This document shows positions 55,909 through 64,000 of a stretch of 64,000 nt of DNA, piece after piece (the first letter of the stretch is position 1; every line of letters begins with the position of its first letter). The translations under genes and the position numbers were made by a program. The notes below the pieces were generated by a model. The model had not been told where the DNA came from, searched no databases, and worked only from the letters and a program-made list of their open reading frames with translations. This stretch comes from Polystyrenella longa (lineage in GTDB: Bacteria; Planctomycetota; Planctomycetia; Planctomycetales; Planctomycetaceae): contig NZ_CP036281.1 in the NCBI RefSeq assembly GCF_007750395.1, forward strand, positions 1,823,001 to 1,887,000, written 5' to 3'.

Positions 55909-57654
55909 TTAATTGTTTCCCGGATTCTCCTCAGCAGAGTTCTCTTCTGCCTCTTTTTTCAGGTTATCCAAGGGTGAATAGTCCCAGGGAGCAATTTCTG
56001 CCCCCTCTTTTCGTTTCATAATGTAGTTCATCTGGGCGGCGTACTCTTTATTCTCTGAATACAGCTCCAGCAGGCTGTTCCATTTTTGTTTTGCCTTGAA
56101 TGTTTCCCCACGAGCAAGAAGTTGGTCCGCCTCACGCATGTTTTGCAGAATCAAAATCTGAGGATCCGAGATGAACGTCCCATCGGCAATCTGCTGTTGA
56201 ATCTCGTCGATCTTTAGTCGAGTTAACTTCAGATAAATCTGATAAGACCGGCTGTTGAATTTTTCTTCCTTCACATCCTGATTGATTTCGAACAAATTGC
56301 GCAGGCTCTGGTATTTTTCAAGTGCGGTTGCCCGGTCTCCATATAGCTCAAAACGGAGTGCTTCCACAAAACGGGTCCTTGCTTCGTTTCCAGCCAACTG
56401 AACCGGCAATCCGGTCCGTGCTGCTTTGGTTGACTCCTGAAGGGCTTTGTCCATGTCGAGTTGGTCAACTTTTTTCTGTGCAATCTCAGCCAGATTATGA
56501 TCCGGATAACTTTCGATCAATTTTTGCAGTTGTTCGCGACCATAGAACAACCCCCCTTCGTCCTCTTGCGCAAGGTAAGCATTTGCTTTCTCGTACATCG
56601 TTTCAGCGCTGTCCGGAAGCAATAACCAGATCGTAACTCCGATCACCATCACCAGGCAGAGCACCAGGAACCAGGTCTGCTCATGGAAGGGTTGATCCTT
56701 TTTGCGTTTTCGTTGTTTCTTCTTTTTTTGCAGTATCTTTTTAAGTTCCGGATCGACTGAATCCATGGAGACAGTCGTTCCGCCTGTTCCGGCTCCCCTC
56801 GCAGCTTGCGTCGACACACTCATCTGGGTCGCTTCTTTATTGCGAACTTCTTCCAGAGCCAGACGTGTTGCCTGAGCATCGAAGGGGCGGTCCCCTGGGT
56901 CTTTGGCAAGTAATCGTTGTATCAGGTTTTCCAGCCAGATCGGGCACTGCATATTCTTGCCACGCACCTTCGGCGGATCCTCATCCAGGTGCATCATCAA
57001 CATCGCTGCAGCGGTGTCCGCCTGAAAAGGAGTGTGGCCCGTCAGCATCTCGAACAGCACGCACCCCAGAGAATAGAGGTCCGTCTTGCGCGAGACAGGG
57101 GGTTTACCAATAATCTGTTCCGGTGCCATATAGGCATAGGTTCCTACCGTGCGGCCTGCTGCGGTTAAGGCCGTTGCGGTGGTGTCGCGCGCAATTCCGA
57201 AGTCTCCCAACTTCAGTTCGCCCGTCTTTGTACTGAGAAACAGGTTGGCTGGTTTCAGGTCACGATGGATGATCCCCATCGCATGCGCTTTTTCGAGACC
57301 GCTACAGATTTGAATTCCACAATCGACGACGAATTCCCAGTCGAGCGGCGCGCGTTCTTTGATGACCTCTTCAAGCGTCCCCCCATCAACTAGCTCCATC
57401 GCATAGAAATGCTGACCACGTTGTTTACCTCCACCGAAGTATTGGACGACGTGCGGATCCTTGAGCTTTTTGAGGATGTCCATCTCTCGCTCGAAGCGTT
57501 TCAGGACCTGCGGTTGGTCCGACATGGCGGGAGAAAGCACTTTAACGGCGACTTTACGACCAGTTTTCTCGTAAGTGGCGAGATAGACGATGCCCATTCC
57601 CCCGACGCCCAGCTTGCGTTCGAGGATGAAGGGGCCTATTTTGCGTTTCGCCAT
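55909..57654 (-). CDS. Serine/threonine protein kinase with membrane anchor and helical periplasmic part
   Basis: A 581-residue Hanks-type kinase. Seen are the G-loop [13 protein letters not shown] (14-26), Lys38 in [14 protein letters not shown] (130-137), DFGIA (151-155) and APEQ (177-180), so the kinase looks active. A basic juxtamembrane run [10 protein letters not shown] precedes one membrane helix ([18 protein letters not shown], about 330-348). The C-terminal 220 residues are helical and TPR-like, lying outside the cytoplasm, and could sense or bind a partner. The phosphatase encoded just downstream may counteract it (inference). Confidence 0.95.
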   Translation of the reverse strand: MAKRKIGPFILERKLGVGGMGIVYLATYEKTGRKVAVKVLSPAMSDQPQVLKRFEREMDILKKLKDPHVVQYFGGGKQRGQHFYAMELVDGGTLEEVIKERAPLDWEFVVDCGIQICSGLEKAHAMGIIHRDLKPANLFLSTKTGELKLGDFGIARDTTATALTAAGRTVGTYAYMAPEQIIGKPPVSRKTDLYSLGCVLFEMLTGHTPFQADTAAAMLMMHLDEDPPKVRGKNMQCPIWLENLIQRLLAKDPGDRPFDAQATRLALEEVRNKEATQMSVSTQAARGAGTGGTTVSMDSVDPELKKILQKKKKQRKRKKDQPFHEQTWFLVLCLVMVIGVTIWLLLPDSAETMYEKANAYLAQEDEGGLFYGREQLQKLIESYPDHNLAEIAQKKVDQLDMDKALQESTKAARTGLPVQLAGNEARTRFVEALRFELYGDRATALEKYQSLRNLFEINQDVKEEKFNSRSYQIYLKLTRLKIDEIQQQIADGTFISDPQILILQNMREADQLLARGETFKAKQKWNSLLELYSENKEYAAQMNYIMKRKEGAEIAPWDYSPLDNLKKEAEENSAEENPGNN

Positions 57655-58358
57655 ACTTGGCTCCCGGCACGTATCGTCTATCAGGGACGTAACTGATAGG
57701 GAGTCTCCCCATCGAATTCTGCGAACTGACCCAGCCCGGGCCTCTACGGAGAATAATCAGTCGGTAATCTTTTCCAGATGTGTCCGCGAGAAATGAGTGA
57801 ATTTGGAATGATCGGACTCGCCCTAAAGAAAGGGGCGAGATTCGCTGGAAATGAACATTTCATCCTATTGTGAAGGAATTCAGAGCCATGATCAATCCAA
57901 AAGCGAGTAGGGACGCTTACACTTTCTGCAAACACTTGAAAATAAAGGGGTTATCGGCAAGGTCATGTGATAGAAATCTGGTCTCGTCCACTTATATGAG
58001 CTCAATCGATCTCCGTTTATTGTGGAAATGGGATAGAAAAGTCCACTCGCACCGACCGGGCCTCAACTTTATCGGCTTCCTGCTGGAACTCGGGACTTGA
58101 TCCACTGGTCAACGCTGTAATCATCGTGTTAGACTCTTCCTTCTAATTTTGAACAGGCGAAAGCGCTCTCCACGAGCTGATCCTGCATCCTCCTGTTCTC
58201 GAACTTACTTTTTCTTTTTCGGAGCCATTTCTGCTCTGGAACTAGAACCCTTCCCCGAACCCAAATGTGGCTGTTTCTGCATCATAGATTATGGTGCAAC
58301 CTCAACTACTAAAAGGTTTTAGGACATCTTCTAAAAGAGAAACTCCTCCGGTTTAACT
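57655..58358. other. Intergenic region between the kinase and DAHP synthase genes
   Basis: About 700 bp between divergent genes, the longest gap of the window. It should hold both promoters. A small stem TTTTAG/CTAAAA sits at about 58315-58340 just before the DAHP synthase start. No leader peptide rich in aromatic residues, riboswitch or RNA gene is evident, and the reading frames here have no recognisable product. Confidence 0.35.
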
Positions 58359-59435
58359 ATGTCACCATTCCATCCGACCCAAGACATCAACGTACTCGAG
58401 ACCATTGCCCTGAGTTCTCCCAACGAGCTGAAAGCCGAATTGCCCCTGACAGCAGAGGGCAGCGAACAAATCGCCGAATATCGAGAGCAATTGCACGACA
58501 TTCTCCGGGGCGAAGACAAGCGATTGGCAATCACGATCGGACCTTGTTCAATTCACAATAAAGAGGCCGGAATTGAGTACGCTCGAAAGCTGAAAACATT
58601 GGCGGACAAAGTGTCCGATCAAATTCTGCTTGTCATGCGGGTTTATTTTGAAAAACCGCGCACCACTGTGGGTTGGAAAGGATTGATTAACGATCCTCAT
58701 TTGAATGACACCTTCGACATTCAGACTGGTATGAGGGTGGCTCGCACGATTCTGCTCGAAATTGCGGAAATCGGCTTACCAGCAGCCACCGAATTACTGG
58801 AACCAATCACTCCACAATACATCGCCGATTTACTTACTCTGACTGCAATCGGAGCACGCACGACGGAATCTCCCACACATCGCCAGATGGCGAGTGGCCT
58901 GTCGATGCCTGTCGGATACAAAAACGGTACCGATGGCGGCCTGCAAGTTGCGATTGATGCCATGGTCGCGGCTCGTTCACAGCACGCATTTTTGGGCATC
59001 GACGCTGAGGGACGCACTTGTGTAGTTCATACCAAAGGGAACGAGTGGGGCCACCTCATTCTGCGCGGAGGCCGTACTGGTTCGAACTATGATGCTGAAA
59101 ACCTGAAGGCAGCCACAGAGAAACTGAGCAAAGCCGGCGTCTCTCCCCGGTTCGTGGTCGATTGCAGCCATGCCAATTCAAACAAAGACTTCAAGAAACA
59201 GTCTTTGGTCCTCAAAGACGTTGTCGATCAACGAATTGCTGGCAACGATACGATTATCGGCCTGATGATCGAGAGCAACCTGCACGAGGGCAATCAGAAA
59301 TTGACCAGCGATCTGAGCCTGCTCAAGCATGGTATTTCTATTACAGATGGTTGCATTGGTTGGGAAGAAACCGAAGAATTGATTCTCAACACTCATGCCA
59401 AACTGAAAGCGGCTCAGGTTGTGACACAGTCTTAA
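58359..59435 (+). CDS. 3-deoxy-7-phosphoheptulonate synthase (DAHP synthase, class I alpha)
   Basis: First enzyme of the shikimate pathway, joining phosphoenolpyruvate and erythrose-4-phosphate. The 358-residue protein has the class I alpha features of the E. coli AroF/G/H type: AITIGPCSIHN (metal-binding Cys), MRVYFEKPRTTVGWKG, LNDTFDIQTGM, ESPTHRQMASGLSMPVGYKNGTDG, VDCSHANSNKD and MIESNLHEGNQ. Which aromatic amino acid inhibits it cannot be told by eye. No other aro genes are adjacent. Confidence 0.95.
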   Translation: MSPFHPTQDINVLETIALSSPNELKAELPLTAEGSEQIAEYREQLHDILRGEDKRLAITIGPCSIHNKEAGIEYARKLKTLADKVSDQILLVMRVYFEKPRTTVGWKGLINDPHLNDTFDIQTGMRVARTILLEIAEIGLPAATELLEPITPQYIADLLTLTAIGARTTESPTHRQMASGLSMPVGYKNGTDGGLQVAIDAMVAARSQHAFLGIDAEGRTCVVHTKGNEWGHLILRGGRTGSNYDAENLKAATEKLSKAGVSPRFVVDCSHANSNKDFKKQSLVLKDVVDQRIAGNDTIIGLMIESNLHEGNQKLTSDLSLLKHGISITDGCIGWEETEELILNTHAKLKAAQVVTQS

Positions 59436-59519
59436 AGCTGTTTCATACCAGGTACGCTCCGGGCCTGTGCCTGTTTTCGATCATCTCGTTCTCTCTGACT
59501 GTTCAGCGGAGTCTCCTCT

Positions 59520-60488
59520 ATGCGCGTACTAGTCACCGGAGGTGCTGGGTTTATTGGTGGGCACATTGTCGACGCCCTGCTGGAGGCCGGCCATACACCG
59601 CTGGTGGTCGACAACTTTTCTGCTGGCGATACGGACAATCTCCCCTCGCATGTCGAAGTCTTCGACGTCGATATTCGCAACCGTGAAGAACTAACTCGAG
59701 TATTCGTCGACTGCCAACCCGACGCCGTTTCGCATCATGCGGCACAACTTTCGGTCTCGCGTTCTGTTCGAGAACCCGCATTTGACGCTGAGGTGAATAT
59801 CCTCGGGTGGTTAAACGTCCTCGAAGCTGCCGCTAAACAGGATGTGAATCGTATTCTCTTCGCCTCGTCGGGGGGGACTTATTACGGCAACATCCATCAG
59901 CCAGCCACCGAAGATTTACCACCCAGGCCAGAATCTCCTTATGGTTTTACCAAACTGACGGGGGAACACTACCTGGAGTTCTTCACACGTCAACACCCCG
60001 GTTTGACAGGGGTTAGTTTGCGGTACTCCAATGTGTACGGCCCCCGTCAATCATCTGTTGGTGAGGCTGGCGTAATTGCGATTTTCGCCTCGCGACTGTT
60101 GCAGGCGGAATCCGTGGTCATCAATGGCGATGGTTCCGCGCTGCGGGATTTCGTTTACGTCACCGACGTCGCCCGAGCCAATCTGCTCGCGTTGGAAGGA
60201 AAGCTGGATCATCGATACCGGGCCTATAATATCGGAACCGGGCAAGGGACGACCATTAGCCAGTTGGCCGATACGTTGAGCACATTCGCCACAGAAGAAC
60301 GCGCCAACCGGCAATTGACAGAACCTATTCCCCTTCCTCAGTATGGTCCTCCCCGAGCGGGAGATATCCATGCCAATCTGATCGACTCTTCCCGGATCAG
60401 GCAGGAACTCGGTTGGACTCCCGAGGTCGATGTAAAGACAGGCCTGCAGCAAACGACACGCTGGTTCGCTGAACGTGTTTTCGCCTGA
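59520..60488 (+). CDS. NAD-dependent epimerase/dehydratase (UDP-glucose 4-epimerase-like)
   Basis: A 322-residue extended short-chain dehydrogenase acting on nucleotide sugars. The NAD motif GGAGFIGGHIVDALL (about 7-21) is followed by SHHAAQLSVSRSV, the SSGGTYYGN block and the catalytic YGFTK (Tyr and Lys around 141-145). The C-terminal part has SLRYSNVYGPRQ and RDFVYVTDVARA, typical of GalE-like proteins of bacteria that make cell-envelope sugars. GGAG lies shortly before the ATG. The exact epimerisation is unknown. Confidence 0.9.
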   Translation: MRVLVTGGAGFIGGHIVDALLEAGHTPLVVDNFSAGDTDNLPSHVEVFDVDIRNREELTRVFVDCQPDAVSHHAAQLSVSRSVREPAFDAEVNILGWLNVLEAAAKQDVNRILFASSGGTYYGNIHQPATEDLPPRPESPYGFTKLTGEHYLEFFTRQHPGLTGVSLRYSNVYGPRQSSVGEAGVIAIFASRLLQAESVVINGDGSALRDFVYVTDVARANLLALEGKLDHRYRAYNIGTGQGTTISQLADTLSTFATEERANRQLTEPIPLPQYGPPRAGDIHANLIDSSRIRQELGWTPEVDVKTGLQQTTRWFAERVFA

Positions 60489-60580
60489 TAAGATTGCCTC
60501 TTTAGCGATGAGTGTGGTTTAATGAACCCTGCTGATTCGTAATTTGCAGCTCGCTCTTCTACATGCACTCAGGGGAAGTT

Positions 60581-61867
60581 ATGCTTATTCGCTCTCTCTT
60601 ATTGCTTGGTCTGTTTTGCTGGACCTCCTCGGCCAATGCGGCGCAACCGAATGTCATTCTTATTATGGCCGATGATATCGGTTATGAATGTTACGGTTGC
60701 TATGGCAGTCAACAATATCAAACTCCGAATATCGATCGTCTGGCTGAAGAAGGGACTCGGTTCAAGCACTGCTACTCCCAGCCACTCTGCACTCCCAGTC
60801 GCGTCAAAATCATGACCGGGTTATCAAACGCCCGCAACTATTCGGCGTTTTCCATTCTCAATCGCGATCAACGCACCTTCGGTCATATCATGAAGGAGGC
60901 GGGGTACCGCACCTTCGTCGGTGGGAAATGGCAGCTATACGGAGCGGAGCATTATATCTCTCCTCAAGGGCACAACGCGAAAGGAATGCTTCCTGAGGAT
61001 GCCGGATTCGATCAACACTGCCTCTGGCAAATCGAAAAGCTCGGTGATCGTTACTGGAATCCACTACTGAGCATCAACGGTGATCTGAAACAGTTCGAAC
61101 CGGAAGACTACGGTCCTGGAGTCGTCACCGATCACATTCTTGATTTTATGGACGAAGAAAGTGACAAACCGTTCTTTGTATATTACCCCATGATACTGGT
61201 GCACAATCCGTTCCCCACAACTCCGGATAGTGAAGACTCAAGAAGCGAGGACGCGCAACAGAACTTCGAAGACATGGTTCAGTACATGGATAAACTGATC
61301 GGGAGAATCGTTCAGAAAACTGAAGCTAAGGGCATAGCCGAAGAGACGTTGATCATCGTAACCGGTGACAATGGAACCAATCCTAAAATTAAGTCGCAGC
61401 TCAACGGTCAGACCATTAAGGGAGGCAAAGGGAGAACCACCGATGCTGGGACTCGCGTCGCTTTGGTCGCGTGGCAGCCCGGAACCGTGCAAGCGGGGAA
61501 AGTCTGCGAGGACCTGGTCGACTTCTCTGATTTTGTCCCCACACTTCAGGAGGTTGCCGGAATCCCTGTTAATAAAAACCTGGACGGAATCAGCTTCGCA
61601 CCGGCCCTGTCAGGAACGAATCGAAATGCGCGCGAATGGATGTACTGCTATTACCACCCTCGACCCGAGCGAGAAAAGTGGAAACCCCAACGATTCACTC
61701 GCGATCAACGGTACAAGTTGTATGGCAATGGTCGTTTTTATGACATCGCCAACGATCCACTTGAAAGGTCTCCTCTCAAAGAGAAGAACGAAGCCTACGA
61801 GAAACTGGCCGCCGCACTGGAATCAATGCCCGCTGAAAGCCCGGCCTTGCTTCAGTTTCCGGAATAA
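60581..61867 (+). CDS. Secreted sulfatase
   Basis: A 428-residue arylsulfatase-family protein. A signal peptide (MLIRSLLLLGLFCWTSSANA) precedes NVILIMADDIGYE (metal-binding Asp31, Asp32). The formylglycine cysteine is Cys70 in LCTPSRVKIMTG, the C-x-P-S-R consensus, followed by FVGGKWQLYG (Lys) and VTGDNGTN (metal Asp-Asn). GGGGA precedes the ATG at 60581. It removes sulfate from polysaccharides or other esters. Maturation needs a formylglycine-generating enzyme, not seen here. Confidence 0.93.
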   Translation: MLIRSLLLLGLFCWTSSANAAQPNVILIMADDIGYECYGCYGSQQYQTPNIDRLAEEGTRFKHCYSQPLCTPSRVKIMTGLSNARNYSAFSILNRDQRTFGHIMKEAGYRTFVGGKWQLYGAEHYISPQGHNAKGMLPEDAGFDQHCLWQIEKLGDRYWNPLLSINGDLKQFEPEDYGPGVVTDHILDFMDEESDKPFFVYYPMILVHNPFPTTPDSEDSRSEDAQQNFEDMVQYMDKLIGRIVQKTEAKGIAEETLIIVTGDNGTNPKIKSQLNGQTIKGGKGRTTDAGTRVALVAWQPGTVQAGKVCEDLVDFSDFVPTLQEVAGIPVNKNLDGISFAPALSGTNRNAREWMYCYYHPRPEREKWKPQRFTRDQRYKLYGNGRFYDIANDPLERSPLKEKNEAYEKLAAALESMPAESPALLQFPE

Positions 61868-61925
61868 AAGTGTCCCGCAAGTTGAGATATCGGTTACCTC
61901 TGTCACTCTCGAAGGGAATTGCAGG

Positions 61926-63371
61926 TTACATTCGAACAAAGATCTTCTGACGATCAAGGCTGCGGATCATTCCGAGAGTTAGAACCATGTAAGCAATGAA
62001 TGTGACGGTGATTAACCAAGGTGCGGCTGTTTTCGTATCAAAAGTCTGGGACCAGAATGAGATCCAGAAGACTTTGTGCAGAAAATAGGCAGCCAGTGGG
62101 TTCATGCCCAGCATTTCGAAGACACGAACTTTCCTGCCCCAGATATCTGAGAAGATAATAAAGAAGGAAAGCGTGACCATGGCGATCCCGGTGGTGATCA
62201 TCGCGTAGGGAAGTGTGATAGTTCGTTTGGCGGTGATCCAGTAGTTTTTCAGGTAATACGGCAGTCCAGAGTCATCCAGAGTTTCTGGAATATCGCCAAA
62301 CACTGGAAATGGGGCCAGATAGGTGTCGATGTTTGCGTAGTTACTGAAATCCGGAAGGACAGGGTGGGCGGCGTGATCGTATACAAACCGATTCTTGATA
62401 AGCTCCCCATCTTTTCCGATACGGGAGAGATAAATTTCGTCCGATGCGTGCTTGGCGACATCATACTGGTAGAGGCAGGAAAGGCAGGATAATAGGTATC
62501 CCACTACGAATAAACCGATTCCGGTGATAGCGATCTTTTTCCAGGCAATTTGTGGCGGGTACTTGGCCTGCAAATCGTAACAAAGTGAACCGGCCAGCAT
62601 GACGGAAGCAAAACCAAACAACCCGAACAGGCCACCGTCCCAGCTTCGCCCACCAGTTTCAAAGAGATCTCCCATCCAGTTGTGGAGTCCGATTTCCGGA
62701 TTGATCCAAATTCCGTCCTGCTGCCAACCATACATAAATTGCCAATTGAACCACCAAGTAATGAATACGTGGGTCAGGCTGAAACCAACCATCGTCAGTA
62801 CTCGCCCCCAGAACGAGAGTCGGATTACAGGCATAATCAATAATTGAGTCCCCCCTATTATAGCCAGGGTCTCCCACAAAGCAGACTTGAAGAATTGGGC
62901 CAGAAGTACCAGGCAATGTTGTCCGAAGTAGGGAGGGATATCGAAAAAGGCCGATTGTCCCGCGTTATAGATGGCGAGTTGATCTGTAGCCACTTCTCCA
63001 GTGTACGGGTTCTCGAAGAAAGAATCGTAAGGTCCAAATTCCACTCCGGCCCCATAGATCACAATAGAAACAAGGCAAAGGGCCAGGCTTCGCTTGATGT
63101 AGGTCAGGTACGTTTTGGTCGCACCAAACTTGGGTATTCGTCGCAGAATTGTCAGTCGAAAAGAAAAGCCGACAGCGAATATAAATGCCGGCATAATGGT
63201 GTCTGGAAAGTTCAGCCAGTAGTCATCGTGCTTCAAGGGTTCCCAGGTGTTGGTGAACTTGCCCAGGTAGTTCACGATCAACATTGCGAACACGGTGTAC
63301 CCTCGGAACTGATCCATCGAAACTATGCGACCACTCGTTGGAGTCAGGGATTCGGGGGGTTGCAGAGACAT
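61926..63371 (-). CDS. Multi-pass membrane acyltransferase-like protein (COG4299/DUF5009 type)
   Basis: About 481 residues with some ten membrane segments. Near the N-terminus MDQFRGYTVFAMLIVNYLGKF (about 20-40) and NFPDTIMPAFIFAVGFSFRL match the heparan-alpha-glucosaminide N-acetyltransferase-like family, which moves acyl groups across membranes. Late segments include MLGMNPLAAYFLHKVFW. The ATG at 63371 gives MSLQPPESLTP; a TTG at 63395 would add eight residues. It faces a sulfatase gene convergently, which fits glycan processing but proves no link. Confidence 0.82.
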   Translation of the reverse strand: MSLQPPESLTPTSGRIVSMDQFRGYTVFAMLIVNYLGKFTNTWEPLKHDDYWLNFPDTIMPAFIFAVGFSFRLTILRRIPKFGATKTYLTYIKRSLALCLVSIVIYGAGVEFGPYDSFFENPYTGEVATDQLAIYNAGQSAFFDIPPYFGQHCLVLLAQFFKSALWETLAIIGGTQLLIMPVIRLSFWGRVLTMVGFSLTHVFITWWFNWQFMYGWQQDGIWINPEIGLHNWMGDLFETGGRSWDGGLFGLFGFASVMLAGSLCYDLQAKYPPQIAWKKIAITGIGLFVVGYLLSCLSCLYQYDVAKHASDEIYLSRIGKDGELIKNRFVYDHAAHPVLPDFSNYANIDTYLAPFPVFGDIPETLDDSGLPYYLKNYWITAKRTITLPYAMITTGIAMVTLSFFIIFSDIWGRKVRVFEMLGMNPLAAYFLHKVFWISFWSQTFDTKTAAPWLITVTFIAYMVLTLGMIRSLDRQKIFVRM

Positions 63372-63750
63372 ACAGGGGCCTTTATTAAAAAACAAAACGA
63401 GTGATTTGCGTAAAGCTTATCAGACTTGAGTGTAAAAATCGTGACGTTCGCTTCCAATACGCTTCGCTAAGATTCCTCATCATTCAGTAAAACTCAGATA
63501 AACGCATGACAAGTAATGGGATAGGTATTTCTTGGTCTAAAGAGACGTTCGATGGTGGTCGGAAATTGTCATAATCCGCATTTCCTGCCATTGCTAAATA
63601 CTGTTTCAACAAGAATTCGATACCGAAAACCCATCTGTTCATGTTAAAAAAGTATCTTATTCTCTGTCAGACACCATCTTAAATTGGCAGGGCGATCTTG
63701 GCTCTTATCACTCAATTCATCTTTGTCACTCGACATCTCCGGAGTTCAAC
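63372..63750. other. Divergent intergenic region
   Basis: About 380 A/T-rich bases between the acyltransferase-like gene and the last, secreted-protein gene. They should hold promoters for both. I see no RNA gene or repeat. Confidence 0.3.
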
Positions 63751-64000
63751 ATGCGGCAGCGCCTGACCACTCAATGTCTTTATTTCATGTTGCTCGCCTT
63801 CTTCGTAATCGGAAACTCCCCCAGTTTCGCTCAAGAAGAGGAGCGAATTAAACTGAGTGAAGTCACCGTGAATGCCCTCAGCTATTTCGAAGGGCCAGAT
63901 GGCCGAGCTTACGGGAATTGCTTTCCCCTGCAGGTGACAGTGGGTGGCAAAGAGGCGGGACGGGTTCGGATCGGTTTTTATGAATCCGAAGTCGGTGGTT
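63751..64000 (+). CDS. Secreted protein of unknown function, 5' part only
   Basis: Starts at ATG 63751 with GGAG about 7 nt upstream and runs open to the window end (83 codons). The N-terminus MRQRLTTQCLYFMLLAFFVIGN with a likely cut after PSFA is a signal peptide. The visible mature part (EEERIKLSEVTVNAL ..., FEGPDGRAYGNCFPLQVTVGG) has no domain I recognise. Confidence 0.75.
   Translation, partial: MRQRLTTQCLYFMLLAFFVIGNSPSFAQEEERIKLSEVTVNALSYFEGPDGRAYGNCFPLQVTVGGKEAGRVRIGFYESEVGG

Noticed and set aside
57655-58358. Attenuator leader peptide before the DAHP synthase gene
   Set aside because: No short frame rich in Trp, Tyr or Phe with a ribosome binding site and paired terminator is visible.
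1-64000. tRNA, rRNA, insertion sequences, prophage genes
   Set aside because: No cloverleaf with a T-loop consensus, rRNA segment, transposase or integrase motif was recognised in the window.

Overview
The window looks like chromosomal DNA of a planctomycete of the Planctomycetaceae type with roughly balanced base composition. The signs are a c-type haem protein with planctomycete-style CxxCH segments, two giant repeat proteins carrying an EPR-x-[LM]-L-S motif near the N-terminus (the LEPR-XLL type common in Planctomycetes), large PQQ-like beta-propeller proteins, a sulfatase, a COG4299-type acyltransferase, a Hanks-type kinase with a TPR-like tail, and loosely packed genes with few operons. 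The assignment is an inference from gene content; there is no rRNA in the window.

Layout. 1-1425 (minus): peptidyl-tRNA hydrolase (cut by the window start) and ribosomal protein L25. 2019-6923: a giant secreted propeller/helical/propeller protein. 7396-11563: a three-subunit xanthine-dehydrogenase-family molybdenum hydroxylase (FAD, 2Fe-2S and Mo subunits) followed by a MoaD/ThiS-like protein ending in GGG. 11666-12058: a stand-alone receiver domain. 12663-17307: purA with a strong terminator and a degenerate 28-30 bp repeat tract, fucU, and sucCD with a terminator. 17368-21722: a serine beta-lactamase-like hydrolase, L-threonine aldolase and hisD. 21929-22518: a small membrane protein next to a decayed relative. 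22622-27078: an enolase-superfamily enzyme, a NagB/PIG-L fusion and a separate PIG-L deacetylase. 27095-32939: a DUF2726-like nuclease-fold protein, a zinc metallopeptidase, a BRCT/MerR/TPR fusion, glyA and larE. 33241-41063: a haem protein with a degenerate peptidase-like tail, thiO, dtd, a CvpA-like protein, a Gfo/Idh/MocA oxidoreductase and a CCA-adding/poly(A) polymerase family enzyme. 41348-44713: a membrane-tethered PQQ-like propeller and an MFS transporter.

44717-52256 (minus) is the most unusual part. A 1012-residue repeat protein and a subtilisin-like protease of about 1380 residues lie in tandem. Both carry a 17-unit array of roughly 47-residue repeats, and unit n of one matches unit n of the other. 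This points to duplication of a finished array, with the protease domain either gained by one copy or lost from the other.

52667-64000: an amidohydrolase, a membrane PP2C phosphatase (WD40-like part, 7TM-like part, SpoIIE-type domain) downstream of a Ser/Thr kinase, a DAHP synthase, a sugar-nucleotide epimerase, a sulfatase, a multi-pass acyltransferase-like protein and the start of a secreted protein.

Most genes appear singly transcribed. Clear rho-independent terminators follow purA, sucD, the nagB fusion, glyA and the protease gene, and one more lies at 18978-19020 with no recognised gene just upstream. I found no tRNA, rRNA, CRISPR array, insertion sequence or prophage.
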